Positions 46,537-55,390 are shown, counted from the first letter of the stretch. The stretch is 64,000 nucleotides of DNA from Bacillota bacterium (GCA_012798695.1 JAAZMR010000028.1:117142-181141), one strand, 5' to 3'. Notes: generated by a model not told the origin, from the sequence alone. Translations and numbers: made by a program.

Positions 46537-48080
46537 GCACCCTGCACCCCCGTCCCTTCCAGCTGACCTCCGGTCATCAAGAACCCCAGCTGCTCTTCGG
46601 TAACGGTCTTAGGATCTACCTCAGCTACCAGCTGTCCCTCATAGATCACTAGAATCCGATCACTTAAACTCAACAGCTCATCCAACTCCAAGGATATGAG
46701 CAGAACGCCTTTCCCGGCCGCCCTCTGCTCCAACAAGCGCCGATGCACAAACTCAATAGCCCCCACATCTAATCCTCGGGTAGGCTGAGCCGCTATCATT
46801 ACTTCGGGATTAGAATCAAGTTCCCGCCCTACTACCAGCTTCTGCTGGTTACCACCTGACAGAGACCGGCCTGTCGCTTCTACGCCTGCCGCTCGTACAT
46901 CATAGGTGGCCAATAGCTGCTCACCATAGCCTGTTACTGCTGCTACATCATAAGCTATACCCTTCTTAAAAGGAGGGCGATGATGCTTGCCCAAAATAGC
47001 GTTTTCAGCCAAGGAGAAGTCCAAGATCATCCCCCGCCGCTGTCGATCTTCGGGAACATGGCCTAAGCCAATATCTTTGCGTTCTCTTACATCAAGCTCG
47101 GTCAACTCCTGCTGCCGCAAGTAGATCTGGCCGCGGCTGACTTGCCGGACACCAACCAAAACCTCTCCCAGCTCCTTCTGTCCATTGCCATCCACCCCGG
47201 CAATACCTACGATCTCTCCAGCTTTTACCTCTAGATTGATTCCCCGCAAAGCCGGTAACCTGCGGTCATCTTCTGCCCATACATCGTCTAGACGCAAAAT
47301 CACAGAACCGGTTTTCGCCGGCTCCTTATCTACTTTTAGGACTACGTCCCTACCCACCATCATGCGAGCCAATTCTACCGGATCAGTGGAAGAAGTCGCA
47401 ACCGTGCCTACCACCTTACCCGCTCGAATAACGGTTATCCTTTGGCTCATGGCCATCACTTCTTTGAGCTTGTGGGTAATGAAAATAATAGTCTTGCCTT
47501 GGTCGGCTAGATTATCTGTTATTTCTTTAAGCTCTTCTACTTCTTGTGGAGTAAGCACAGCTGTGGGCTCATCTAAGATCAGCACTTCAGCTCCCCGATA
47601 AAGAGCCTTGAGGATTTCGACCCGCTGCTACATACCTACGGAAATATCCTGAACCTTGGCCCGGGGATCTACTTGAAAACCAAATCTGTTAGACAGCTCC
47701 TCCACATCGGCAATGGCCTTATCCATGTCGAGAAATATGCGGCGTTTCTTCGGTTCATTGCCCAGCACGATATTCTCTGCCACGGTAAACGGAGGTACCA
47801 ACATAAAATGCTGATGGACCATACCAATCCCCAAAGATAATGCATCATTGGGGTTCTCAATGGCAACAGGCTTTCCCTGAACCAAAATCTGCCCACCATC
47901 CGGTGGATACAGGCCATAGAGAATATTCATCAAGGTGGTCTTGCCAGCTCCATTCTCTCCCAAGAGGGCATGTACTTCTCCAGGATAGAACTTGATGCTG
48001 ATATTGTCGTTAGCTACTACACCCGGAAAGACTTTGGTTATGCCCTTGAGCTCGACTATGGGTAGCTTACTATCGGTCAA
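46533..48080 (-). pseudogene. BMP/nucleoside ABC transporter ATPase with in-frame TAG
   Basis: Two ORF-track entries (46533-47585 and 47628-48080) are one reading frame of about 515 codons divided by a TAG at 47628-47630. The N part has TKVFPGVVANDNIS and Walker A LLGENGAGKTT. It stops after KVQDISVGM. The next codons, QRVEILKALYRGAEVLILDEPT, complete the first signature and Walker B; a second ATPase domain follows (GVDGNGQKELGE, SLSGGNQQKLVVG). TAG replaces a Gln of the family's SVGMQQRVEI signature by one base (CAG to TAG). Without read-through the ATPase is dead. It could be a real mutation, a mixed population or an assembly error. Start TTG 48080. Confidence 0.85.
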
Positions 48081-48125
48081 TGCTTCTCACCCCTACCCCT
48101 ATATTGCGCCCATTATCTACTGCAA

Positions 48126-48158
48126 GGCCCGATGCTTAACATCTAAAAGCACCGGGCC
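48126..48158 (-). promoter_or_regulatory. Intercistronic stem-loop behind the BMP receptor gene
   Basis: GGCCCGGTGCTT pairs with AAGCATCGGGCC (12 bp with one G-T pair), 57 bases beyond the receptor stop. A small hairpin TACCGG-CAAT-CCGGTA at 48191-48206 comes before it. No U-tract. Confidence 0.65.
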
Positions 48159-48214
48159 CACTGCTAATCCCGTAATTCCTTGACCATATCTACCGGCAAT
48201 CCGGTAATTCGCGA

Positions 48215-49186
48215 TTAAAGTTCGGCTCTGGTACCTGGTACTACGATTTGCCCTTCGATAATGGCCCTATTGGCTTCTTCGACCTGGTCACGAATGGATG
48301 CCGGAATCTCAATACCCTGAGAATAAGCTAAACCTACGCCACCCTCAGCTAGGCCCAGCTCTCTGTGAGTAGCCACAAACTGATCATTGATTAGGTCTTG
48401 TACTCCGGTGAATACGGCATTATCAACCTTTTTCAGCATACTAGCCACTACGTGTTCTGGATCGAGAACGGTCTGGTCGGAGTCTACCCCGATAGCAAAC
48501 TTATCAGTCTCCTTGGCTGCCTCGATCAGGCCCAACCCAGTAGCACCGGCAGCATGGTAGATAATGTCTGCTCCCTGGTTGTACTGGGTCAAAGCCAGCT
48601 CTTTACCCTTACCAGGGTCATTGAAGTTTCCGGCATAGCCAATGAGAATCTCGGCATCAGGATTCGTGTCTCTGACTCCTGCCCGGAATCCAACCTCAAA
48701 TCTCTCGATCACCGGTACATCCATACCACCTATGAAACCAATCTTTCCGGTCTTGGTCCATAAGGCAGCAAAGACACCCGCTAGATAAGAAGCTTCATGG
48801 TCCTTGAAAGTGAATGATGCCACATTAGGATGATCAACAACCGCGTCGATGAGGCCAAATCTGATATTCGGATATAGGGGGGCAATGTTATCTACAGCAT
48901 CAGTCATCAAAAAGCCTACCGCCCAGATTAAGTCAGCACCGGACTCTGCCAAGTTGGAGAGGTTGGGCTCATAGTCGGTCATCATGCTCGACTCCACCAC
49001 GCCAACACTGACACCCAATTCCTCTTCCGCTCTACACAAACCACGCCATGCAGCATCGTTAAATGACTGGTCACCTAAGCCGCCCACGTCAGTCACCATT
49101 ACTGACTTGACTGGAGCCGCGGCTGCCAATCCACCAAATGCCAACACAAGCGCCAATACTAAAGACAGAATCATAACCCTTTTCAT
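48215..49186 (-). CDS. BMP-family substrate-binding protein (nucleoside receptor type)
   Basis: A 323-residue receptor of the PnrA/BMP family. Signal MKRVMILSLVLALVLAFGGLAAA-APV shows no Cys, so it is cut by signal peptidase I and not lipid-anchored, unlike most Gram-positive BMP lipoproteins. The mature chain carries VTDVGGLGDQSFNDAAWRG, ESGADLIWAVGFLM, FTFKDHEASYLAGVFA, KIGFIGGMDVPVIERFEVGF and YHAAGATGLG, as in PnrA. It heads the ATPase/permease operon. Confidence 0.94.
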   Translation of the reverse strand: MKRVMILSLVLALVLAFGGLAAAAPVKSVMVTDVGGLGDQSFNDAAWRGLCRAEEELGVSVGVVESSMMTDYEPNLSNLAESGADLIWAVGFLMTDAVDNIAPLYPNIRFGLIDAVVDHPNVASFTFKDHEASYLAGVFAALWTKTGKIGFIGGMDVPVIERFEVGFRAGVRDTNPDAEILIGYAGNFNDPGKGKELALTQYNQGADIIYHAAGATGLGLIEAAKETDKFAIGVDSDQTVLDPEHVVASMLKKVDNAVFTGVQDLINDQFVATHRELGLAEGGVGLAYSQGIEIPASIRDQVEEANRAIIEGQIVVPGTRAEL

Positions 49187-49240
49187 TAGCTCTCTCTCCT
49201 CTCTTACCTGTTGTTTATCATAAGTAGTCTGCAGCTTCGC

Positions 49241-49270
49241 CTTATACAGGCTGCGATTAAACTTTCTTGA
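49241..49270 (-). promoter_or_regulatory. Candidate promoter of the BMP transporter operon
   Basis: TCAAGA, an 18-base spacer and TATAAG on the minus strand, about 55 bases before the receptor start. The -35 box lies inside the palindrome at 49261-49278. Confidence 0.4.
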
Positions 49271-49278
49271 CAGAAAGT
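49261..49278. promoter_or_regulatory. Operator-like palindrome at the BMP operon promoter
   Basis: ACTTTCT-TGAC-AGAAAGT is a perfect 7-bp inverted repeat that overlaps the proposed -35 box. No regulator is assigned. Confidence 0.4.
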
Positions 49279-49376
49279 CTAAATCCTGCCCCTTCGCATG
49301 CTTTTACCAAGACATAGTGCAAGAAACTCGATCTGTACAACCCTGGTATATATTGTGATTCTTGTAAGCTCTAATG

Positions 49377-49426
49377 AAAAAAAGACAGCCCTGATCGATT
49401 GACTCCATCTCCATCATCAGGGCTGT
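49377..49426 (-). terminator. Terminator of the birA-bioY unit
   Basis: ACAGCCCTGAT pairs with ATCAGGGCTGT (11 bp) on the minus strand, followed by CTTTTTTTC, 17 bases beyond the small gene at 49443. Confidence 0.88.
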
Positions 49427-49442
49427 AAAATAGGGGATGATC

Positions 49443-49649
49443 CTAGTACTTCTCCCGGTCTGGAATCCTAGCCACCTCTGCGCCCAACTCTGCGGCAATT
49501 TCTTCCAGAACCCTTGCTCTATGCATTTTGAAATCAAATCCACCGATCCACCCCATCATGTTGGGCAGCTGTACACCATCTTCAACATCCAGTGGTGCAT
49601 AACCATACTCTTCCGCAAAGCGCTTGAGCTCCTTTTCCTTCTGTGACAT
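49443..49649 (-). CDS. Small protein of unknown function behind bioY (68 aa)
   Basis: From ATG 49649, with GGAGG six bases upstream, it encodes MSQKEKELKRFAEEYGYAPLDVEDGV, then QLPNMMGWIGGFDFKMHRARVLEEIAAEL. Soluble, acidic, no signal peptide. The track start at 49706 has no ribosome-binding site. It is the last gene of birA-bioY, just ahead of a strong terminator. A biotin link is possible by position only. Confidence 0.6.
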   Translation of the reverse strand: MSQKEKELKRFAEEYGYAPLDVEDGVQLPNMMGWIGGFDFKMHRARVLEEIAAELGAEVARIPDREKY

Positions 49650-49716
49650 GTGATCCCTCCCTAGCAGGAAAGCAGCTACCCGACCGTCGAATTTAACTTG
49701 CCCCATGGCAGAAAAT

Positions 49717-50286
49717 CTATCCTCGCCCCGCTGCTCTGCCCCATTTGGGTGCGATCCGCTGCAAAGCCTCAGCCACCACTAAGGCACCCATACATTTGAT
49801 CCCATCCGGAACAACATACGGTATACAGCCTAAAACCAGAGCTTTCGACAAGTCAATCTGAAGGGCAACTGATAACCACCAGGCACCGCATCCATGAATG
49901 ATGCCTAGGCCAACCATACTTACTGCCATCCCCCGCCCAATCAATGGACATGCCCGCTTGTCAAAGTATCGATTTAGGCAGCCAACCACATACGCGGCCA
50001 ACACAAACCCGATCAGATAGCCGCCGGTTGGGTCCACCAGTACTGCTATGCCGGCATTTCCTCCGGCAAAAACGGGAATTCCCAATATGCCCAGAGCCAG
50101 ATAGACGATCTGGCTCAAAGCTCCATCCCGCGGCCCCAGTACCAGACCGGACAGCATCGTGAAAAGCAGCTGGAGTGTAAAAGGGACTGGTGTAAAGGGC
50201 AAGGGAAGCACAATATAAGCCCCAGTCGCAGTCAATGTAGTAAACAGAGCGATTCTTACCATGCGCTGGACCCTGCTTATAGGCAA
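49717..50286 (-). CDS. bioY: Biotin transporter BioY
   Basis: The substrate-binding membrane subunit of the biotin ECF transporter. The 189 residues contain about six helices and the BioY segments PFTPVPFTLQLLFTMLSGLVLGPRDGALSQIVYLALGILGIPVFAGG and DPTGGYLIGFVLAAYVVG. The start is TTG 50286, overlapping the birA stop, or ATG 50262. No EcfA/EcfT genes are here, so it either shares them or works alone. Confidence 0.94.
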   Translation of the reverse strand: MPISRVQRMVRIALFTTLTATGAYIVLPLPFTPVPFTLQLLFTMLSGLVLGPRDGALSQIVYLALGILGIPVFAGGNAGIAVLVDPTGGYLIGFVLAAYVVGCLNRYFDKRACPLIGRGMAVSMVGLGIIHGCGAWWLSVALQIDLSKALVLGCIPYVVPDGIKCMGALVVAEALQRIAPKWGRAAGRG

Positions 50287-51251
50287 TGTACATCACCTGA
50301 CCTTAGAATCAAAGTATTATTGCTGCTAGTTCTAACCACCAGTCCCCCATCGGCTTCGATGGCGGTAGCCAGCCCTGACATTGTCTGTCCTTGCCATAGA
50401 AATTCGATTCTCTGCCCCAAAGTGGAACACAGCCTACGATATTCGGCCATCATGGGTCCAGGGCCGTACGTAAGGTGCTTTTCATAATAGGCATCCAGAG
50501 AAATCAGGATTTCCTGTAAGAGGTACCGGCGAGGTACCAGCTTACTGCCTGCTAGATAGAGGGATGTAGCTATATCGGCCAGTATGTCTGGAATCTCCAC
50601 CTCAGCCAAGTTAACATTGATGCCTACCCCAATCACTGCGTAACGCAGGCGATCTGTTTCCCCGCCTGCTTCCAGCAAGATTCCCCCTAGCTTACGACCC
50701 CCGAGCATTAGGTCATTAGGCCATTTCAGTTCTACCGGTAGGCCAGTAACTTTGACGATTGCCTCGTATACTGCCATAGCGGTCAAGGGAGTAAGCAAAG
50801 ATGCCTGGTTGATAGGCAAGCCTTCTGGGAACAAGACCACTGAAAAGCAAAGGTTTTTCCCAGGCACTGAATACCAACTGCGGCCCATCCTGCCCCGACC
50901 CGCAGTTTGGTCCTCACCCACAATTACCAAACCATCCCGGCAACCAGCCCTTATACACCGCCTCGCTTCCGAATTGGTCGAATCCACTTGTGATAGATAA
51001 ACATAATCTCGGCCTATTGTCGCTGTTTCTACCTGTACTGCCCCCTCCAGCAGAAGATCTCCGGGGTTTGCCAAACGGTACCCACGCCGTGGTGCCGCTT
51101 GCACCTTACCCCCATCCTTGCGGATGGATTCTATGTATTTCCATACAGCTGCTCGACTAATACCCAACTCTTTGGCCATGTCGCCACCAGATACATAATG
51201 CTGTCCTTTTTCACTGGCTCTAATCAACATGGCGACTATGCGCTCCTGCAT
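50277..51251 (-). CDS. birA: Bifunctional biotin ligase/repressor BirA
   Basis: Attaches biotin to carboxyl carrier proteins and represses biotin genes. The 324 residues begin with a winged helix (YVSGGDMAKELGISRAAVWKYIESIRKDGGKVQA), then the catalytic domain with DSTNSEARR, TAGRGRMGRSWYSV (biotinyl-AMP loop), KWPNDLMLGGRKLGGILLE and a C-terminal SH3-like part. The DNA-binding domain means it can repress, and a matching operator lies upstream at 51306-51335. It forms an operon with bioY. Confidence 0.95.
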   Translation of the reverse strand: MQERIVAMLIRASEKGQHYVSGGDMAKELGISRAAVWKYIESIRKDGGKVQAAPRRGYRLANPGDLLLEGAVQVETATIGRDYVYLSQVDSTNSEARRCIRAGCRDGLVIVGEDQTAGRGRMGRSWYSVPGKNLCFSVVLFPEGLPINQASLLTPLTAMAVYEAIVKVTGLPVELKWPNDLMLGGRKLGGILLEAGGETDRLRYAVIGVGINVNLAEVEIPDILADIATSLYLAGSKLVPRRYLLQEILISLDAYYEKHLTYGPGPMMAEYRRLCSTLGQRIEFLWQGQTMSGLATAIEADGGLVVRTSSNNTLILRSGDVHCL

Positions 51252-51281
51252 GAAAAAGCTGCCACCCCTTTCTCACAATCT

Positions 51282-51311
51282 AGCATATATTGCAGGCACA
51301 AGTAATGTCAA
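51282..51311 (-). promoter_or_regulatory. birA: Promoter of birA-bioY
   Basis: A consensus TTGACA, an 18-base spacer and TATGCT on the minus strand, about 30 bases before birA. The -35 box coincides with one arm of the BirA-like operator. Confidence 0.65.
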
Positions 51312-51335
51312 CCTTTTTCTGTTTAGGGGTTGACA
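51306..51335. promoter_or_regulatory. BirA-type operator
   Basis: TGTCAACC and GGTTGACA, perfect 8-bp arms separated by 14 bases. This matches the known biotin operator pattern (TTGTnAACC-N14/15-GGTTnACAA). It covers the birA -35 box and lies eight bases upstream of the htrA -35 box. Confidence 0.75.
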
Positions 51336-51342
51336 ATGAGCG

Positions 51343-51371
51343 TTTACAGAGAGCAGATCTTGGGGTATAAT
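51343..51371 (+). promoter_or_regulatory. Promoter of htrA
   Basis: TTTACA, a 17-base spacer and TATAAT, 57 bases before the htrA ATG. It is a good sigma-A match. Confidence 0.65.
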
Positions 51372-51427
51372 TGTGACTAAGGGAGCCAGTTACGCATTAT
51401 CAATACTTCTTGAGGGAGTGTGGATAG

Positions 51428-52693
51428 ATGGTGCAAAAACGCCGCCCATGCGTACGTTTGATTCTTGTGGCTCTAGCAGCTTTTCTTGTAGGTGGACTAG
51501 TCTCAACCATTGTTCTACCATACAGTTCAATATCTGCTAAACCACAGACCGAACCAGCACTTGTGACAAGTGAGCCCCAAGACGTCACCGTATCTACAGA
51601 TACGCGATTGCTGCCGGGGATGAACCCTTACCTGATTGCCGATGTGGCTGAACAGGTGAGCCCAGCAGTAGTGTTTATTTCAGTAGAATGGCCGCCGGTA
51701 CAGGCCCCAACCAATCCCTTTGCTGAGGATCCGTTTTTCCGATATTTCTTTGGTGAGTTCTTTCCTTTCCCCGGTGTACCGGGAGACACTGTGCCTCGTT
51801 CAGTTGGTACCGGGTTCATCATTGATGAGAAAGGCTACATCCTGACCAACCAACATGTTGTAGGCGATATGGGAGAAGACCAAAGCATTAAGGTGCGGAT
51901 TACGACAGCGGATTATTCCGGCGAAGTAGAGGCCAAGCTGCTGGGGGCAGATTATAAGCTTGACTTAGCAGTACTGCAGATCGAAAAACCCGAAGAGTTA
52001 GCCCAATTACCAGTAGTCCACTTAGGCGATTCTGATAAGAGTCGACCTGGTGAATGGGTGGTGGCGATCGGCAATCCCTATGGAGAACAGTTAGAACACA
52101 CTGTAACTATAGGTGTGCTCAGTGCTAAGGGGCGTCAGATAACCATACCGGATACCGAAAAACGCGTCTACAAAGTATATGAAAACCTAATGCAGACAGA
52201 TGCGGCCATTAACCCTGGCAATAGTGGTGGGCCACTCATTAACATTGAGGGCGAAGTCATTGGCATTAACACAGCTGTCAATGTGGCGGCACAAGGTATA
52301 GGTTTTGCGATACCAATCAATACCGCCAAAGATGTTGTAAACGAACTGATTGAAAAGGGAGAAATCACCCGTGAGGTGGTTCCCAAACCATGGATAGGCG
52401 TCTATTATGATGAGATTACTCCAGAAGCGGCTCAGTATTTCAGATTACGAGATACTGATGGTGTCATGCTGCTGGAGATAATCCCCAACAGCCCAGCTCA
52501 TAAAGCCGGCCTGAGAACCTATGATATTGTCCGTAAGGTGGGAGAAAAAACGATCACCGGTAAGGAAGACTTCAAACAAGCCATACAAGAGCTTCAGCCA
52601 GGGGAGAATACGGTGTTCATCGTCATGCGTAGTGGCGGCACCCATCTGGTACCAGTCGAGGTGGGCAATCAACCAGATGAATACCGATACTAG
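51428..52693 (+). CDS. HtrA/DegP-type serine protease with PDZ domain
   Basis: A membrane-anchored protease for misfolded envelope proteins. The 421 residues have an N-terminal anchor helix (LILVALAAFLVGGLVSTIVL), a trypsin-like domain with the triad His143 (NQHVV), Asp179 (LDLAVL) and Ser266 (NPGNSGGPL), and one C-terminal PDZ domain (LEIIPNSPAHKAGLRTYDIVRKVGEK). Length and order match YkdA/HtrA of Bacillus. It is divergent from birA and ends in a bidirectional terminator. GGGAGTG precedes the ATG. Confidence 0.95.
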   Translation: MVQKRRPCVRLILVALAAFLVGGLVSTIVLPYSSISAKPQTEPALVTSEPQDVTVSTDTRLLPGMNPYLIADVAEQVSPAVVFISVEWPPVQAPTNPFAEDPFFRYFFGEFFPFPGVPGDTVPRSVGTGFIIDEKGYILTNQHVVGDMGEDQSIKVRITTADYSGEVEAKLLGADYKLDLAVLQIEKPEELAQLPVVHLGDSDKSRPGEWVVAIGNPYGEQLEHTVTIGVLSAKGRQITIPDTEKRVYKVYENLMQTDAAINPGNSGGPLINIEGEVIGINTAVNVAAQGIGFAIPINTAKDVVNELIEKGEITREVVPKPWIGVYYDEITPEAAQYFRLRDTDGVMLLEIIPNSPAHKAGLRTYDIVRKVGEKTITGKEDFKQAIQELQPGENTVFIVMRSGGTHLVPVEVGNQPDEYRY

Positions 52694-52711
52694 AGCCAAA
52701 TAAGCTATGTA

Positions 52712-52756
52712 AAAGAGGTGTTCCACCCTACTTGAGGATGGAATACCTCTTTTTTA
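52712..52756. terminator. Bidirectional terminator between htrA and folB
   Basis: AAGAGGT-g-TTCCA pairs with TGGAA-t-ACCTCTT around a loop; T-runs on both sides allow it to serve htrA on the plus strand and folB on the minus strand. Confidence 0.8.
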
Positions 52757-53110
52757 ACGTGTCTTGACTATCTCCGCCTCGATATAATCCAAGAGCCCAC
52801 CTACGGGAGCCCGCGGGTTGCGCACTCGTACTACTACTTGCTCTACTTCATAGGCATCGAGTATCTGGTCGGCGATGGCATTAGCTAGGCCTTCTAGAAG
52901 ACTAAACTCCTGCTCTTCTACGAAGTCTTTCACAATTGTATAGACATCCACATAGTTAATGCCTAGCTCCACATCATCAGCTCGAGCTGCTGCGCCAAAG
53001 TCACCATGTAATTCAACATCGACTTCAATGCGTTGTCCTACTTCCTTCTCGGCGGCAAATACACCATGATAACCATAGAAAGCCATATTCTTAAATACTA
53101 GTTTACCCAC
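52754..53110 (-). CDS. folB: Dihydroneopterin aldolase family protein
   Basis: Converts dihydroneopterin to 6-hydroxymethyl-dihydropterin in folate synthesis. The 118 residues match the family: FYGYHGVFAAEKEVGQ, INYVDVY, SLLEGLANAIADQIL. The Glu of AAEKE, Tyr of INYVDVY and Glu of SLLEG are in place, but the lysine of the family's KPxAPI motif is Asn here (VRNPRAPVGG). Activity is therefore uncertain. The start is GTG 53110. No other folate genes are adjacent. Confidence 0.85.
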   Translation of the reverse strand: MGKLVFKNMAFYGYHGVFAAEKEVGQRIEVDVELHGDFGAAARADDVELGINYVDVYTIVKDFVEEQEFSLLEGLANAIADQILDAYEVEQVVVRVRNPRAPVGGLLDYIEAEIVKTR

Positions 53111-53247
53111 TGCTGGATAACCTCCCGGCTCCGTAGCGTTCTGGAGTGTTCTTTATTTTCCCCCACTGAAGCATGGCCTAACCCTGTACTGGCGGTGATA
53201 ACACTTACTACTTATACGCCCATAGAGTCTTATCCTCCTACAAGGCA

Positions 53248-53291
53248 AGAGAAAACGCCAAGGGAATGAAGCTAATTCTCCCCTCGGCGTT
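53248..53291 (-). terminator. Terminator behind ftsH
   Basis: AACGCCGAGGG pairs with CCCTTGGCGTT on the minus strand, followed by TTCTCTT, 19 bases beyond the ftsH stop. Confidence 0.75.
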
Positions 53292-53309
53292 CCATCGATC
53301 ACCAAACCA

Positions 53310-55265
53310 TTACTCTAGATTCACCACCGGCTTGGGCTGTTTGCGATCAAAGGTACCTTCAGACCGCTTGTTGGAACTCTGCTCATCAGTACGGACTGCA
53401 GCCACACCCTCTTGTTGTTTGCTAGGTGAGACCACGACCCGGTCATCGTCGATCGCATATGGCCGGTATTCATCTCCCATGATCGCTTGAAAATCGTCTC
53501 TATCTAGGGTCTCATGTTCCAGTAGTCCTTCAACAACGTCCCCTAGCTTATCCTTATGGGTATTCAAAATCTCCTTGGCCCGATCATAGGCGTCTTCCAC
53601 GAATCGACGGACCTCTCTATCGATGGCAGCAGCCACTTCTTCACTATAGTTGCGTTCCCGGGATATGTCCCGACCCAGGAAAATCGTCTCTTCATGCTGT
53701 CTGCCAAAGGTAAGTGGTCCGAGTTCCTCACTCATGCCCCATTCAGTCACCATCTGGCGAGCCCGCTTCGTGGCCCTCTCCAGGTCATTTTGGGCACCAG
53801 TGCTGATTTCATCGAAGGCCAGTTCCTCTGCGGCCCGACCACCTAAAAGGTGGGTAAGCTCATCAATCAACTCCGATTTGGTCACCACATATCGGTCCTC
53901 AGTGGGCAAGGTCATCGTATAACCACCAGCCATCCCTCGACCAATTATGCTGACCTTATGCACAGGGTCAGAGTGGGGCAAGTAGTTCGCAACTACTGCA
54001 TGGCCTGCTTCATGGTAAGCAAATACCTTTTTATCCCGTTCCGTAAGCACTCGCCGCTGGCGCTCTGGCCCCATAATAATTCGATCAACAGCCTCTTCGC
54101 AATCGCTCATCAGTATCTTCCGGCGGTTGCCCCTGGCAGTCAGGATCGCTGCTTCATTCATCAGATTCTCCAAATCCGCGCCACTGAATCCAGGTGTCCG
54201 GCGAGCCAATACCCTTAGATCCACGTCATCAGCTAAAGGCTTATTGCGACTGTGGACTTTGAGTATCTCCTCTCTCCCCAGTACATCCGGTCGATCAACC
54301 AAGACCTTCCGGTCAAACCGTCCCGGGCGCAGCAAGGCCGGATCCAGTACATCCGGTCGGTTAGTAGCTGCCATGATGATCACTCCGGAATTAGGTTCAA
54401 ACCCGTCCATCTCTACCAGCAGTTGGTTAAGAGTCTGCTCTCGCTCATCATGGCCGCCGCCTAATCCGGCACCTCGGTGACGTCCTACGGCATCCAATTC
54501 ATCCACGAAAACGATACAAGGAGAGTTCTTCTTAGCGCTATCAAACATATCCCTTACACGAGCAGCACCGACTCCCACAAACATCTCCACAAAATCGGAT
54601 CCACTAATACTAAAGAACGGAACTCCTGCTTCACCGGCGACTGCCCTGGCCAGCAGAGTTTTTCCTGTACCCGGCGGGCCGACCAGAAGAACGCCTTTTG
54701 GCACCGCCGCACCTACATCCTGAAACTTTTTGGGATGCTTCAAGAACTCAACAATCTCCCTAAGCTCCTGTTTAGCTTCATCAAGGCCAGCCACATCACT
54801 AAACCGTACCTTGATCCTATCCTCGGTATGCAGCTTGGCACGGCTCTTGCCGAAGGACATAGCCCGATTATTGCCTCCCTGCATTTGATTGAGAATAAAT
54901 AACCAGATACCTACAAATACAACCAAAGTAATGACATTTGGCAAAAGTGCTAACCACCAAGGTGTTGGCGGGTTGGGTTCTGCTCTCAGCTTAACATTGT
55001 GTTCCATCATCAAGTCTGCCAGATCTGGCATCTTGCCCATGGGTACTATGGTGGCAAATCTGGTGCCATCCTTTAGAACGCCTTCTACCGTTTGCTCACC
55101 AATCATCCGAGCAGAATCTACATATCCTTGTTCCACCCTAGTGACGAAATCGCCGTACCCCAGCTCCCGTTGGGTCTCTGCACCGGGATACAAGCTACTG
55201 ACGATGGATATTGCAATAATAGCAATCAGCAGGTAGAGACTAATACCCCGCAGAAATCTGTTCAA
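53310..55265 (-). CDS. ftsH: ATP-dependent zinc metalloprotease FtsH
   Basis: A membrane protease that degrades unassembled or damaged membrane proteins. The 651 residues have two membrane helices (about 7-25 and 104-126), an AAA+ module (Walker [10 protein letters not shown] at 196-203, Walker [32 protein letters not shown]) and the zinc motif HEAGH at 418-422. A good promoter lies upstream at 55391. In many Firmicutes hprT sits between tilS and ftsH; it is missing here. Confidence 0.97.
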   Translation of the reverse strand: MNRFLRGISLYLLIAIIAISIVSSLYPGAETQRELGYGDFVTRVEQGYVDSARMIGEQTVEGVLKDGTRFATIVPMGKMPDLADLMMEHNVKLRAEPNPPTPWWLALLPNVITLVVFVGIWLFILNQMQGGNNRAMSFGKSRAKLHTEDRIKVRFSDVAGLDEAKQELREIVEFLKHPKKFQDVGAAVPKGVLLVGPPGTGKTLLARAVAGEAGVPFFSISGSDFVEMFVGVGAARVRDMFDSAKKNSPCIVFVDELDAVGRHRGAGLGGGHDEREQTLNQLLVEMDGFEPNSGVIIMAATNRPDVLDPALLRPGRFDRKVLVDRPDVLGREEILKVHSRNKPLADDVDLRVLARRTPGFSGADLENLMNEAAILTARGNRRKILMSDCEEAVDRIIMGPERQRRVLTERDKKVFAYHEAGHAVVANYLPHSDPVHKVSIIGRGMAGGYTMTLPTEDRYVVTKSELIDELTHLLGGRAAEELAFDEISTGAQNDLERATKRARQMVTEWGMSEELGPLTFGRQHEETIFLGRDISRERNYSEEVAAAIDREVRRFVEDAYDRAKEILNTHKDKLGDVVEGLLEHETLDRDDFQAIMGDEYRPYAIDDDRVVVSPSKQQEGVAAVRTDEQSSNKRSEGTFDRKQPKPVVNLE

Positions 55266-55390
55266 AATGTGTCCTCCCCTCAGACTAACATAAAGAAATG
55301 GGGCCCGCGATCAGCGGCCCTCGCCTCAATCATCCCAGCAGTCTACAAAGCCTGAAAAAGGCAGATAAGTCCACTCCTTCACAGCATATC

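Noticed and set aside
47628-47630. Genome-wide TAG-to-Gln recoding (code 15) as the cause of the split ATPase
   Set aside because: manA, glgP and other genes end in TAG followed by non-coding sequence, so TAG is a normal stop here.
51330-51371. TTGACA at 51330 as the -35 box of htrA
   Set aside because: It is 30 bases from TATAAT, too far. TTTACA at 51343 has the right 17-base spacing; the TTGACA belongs to the BirA-type operator.
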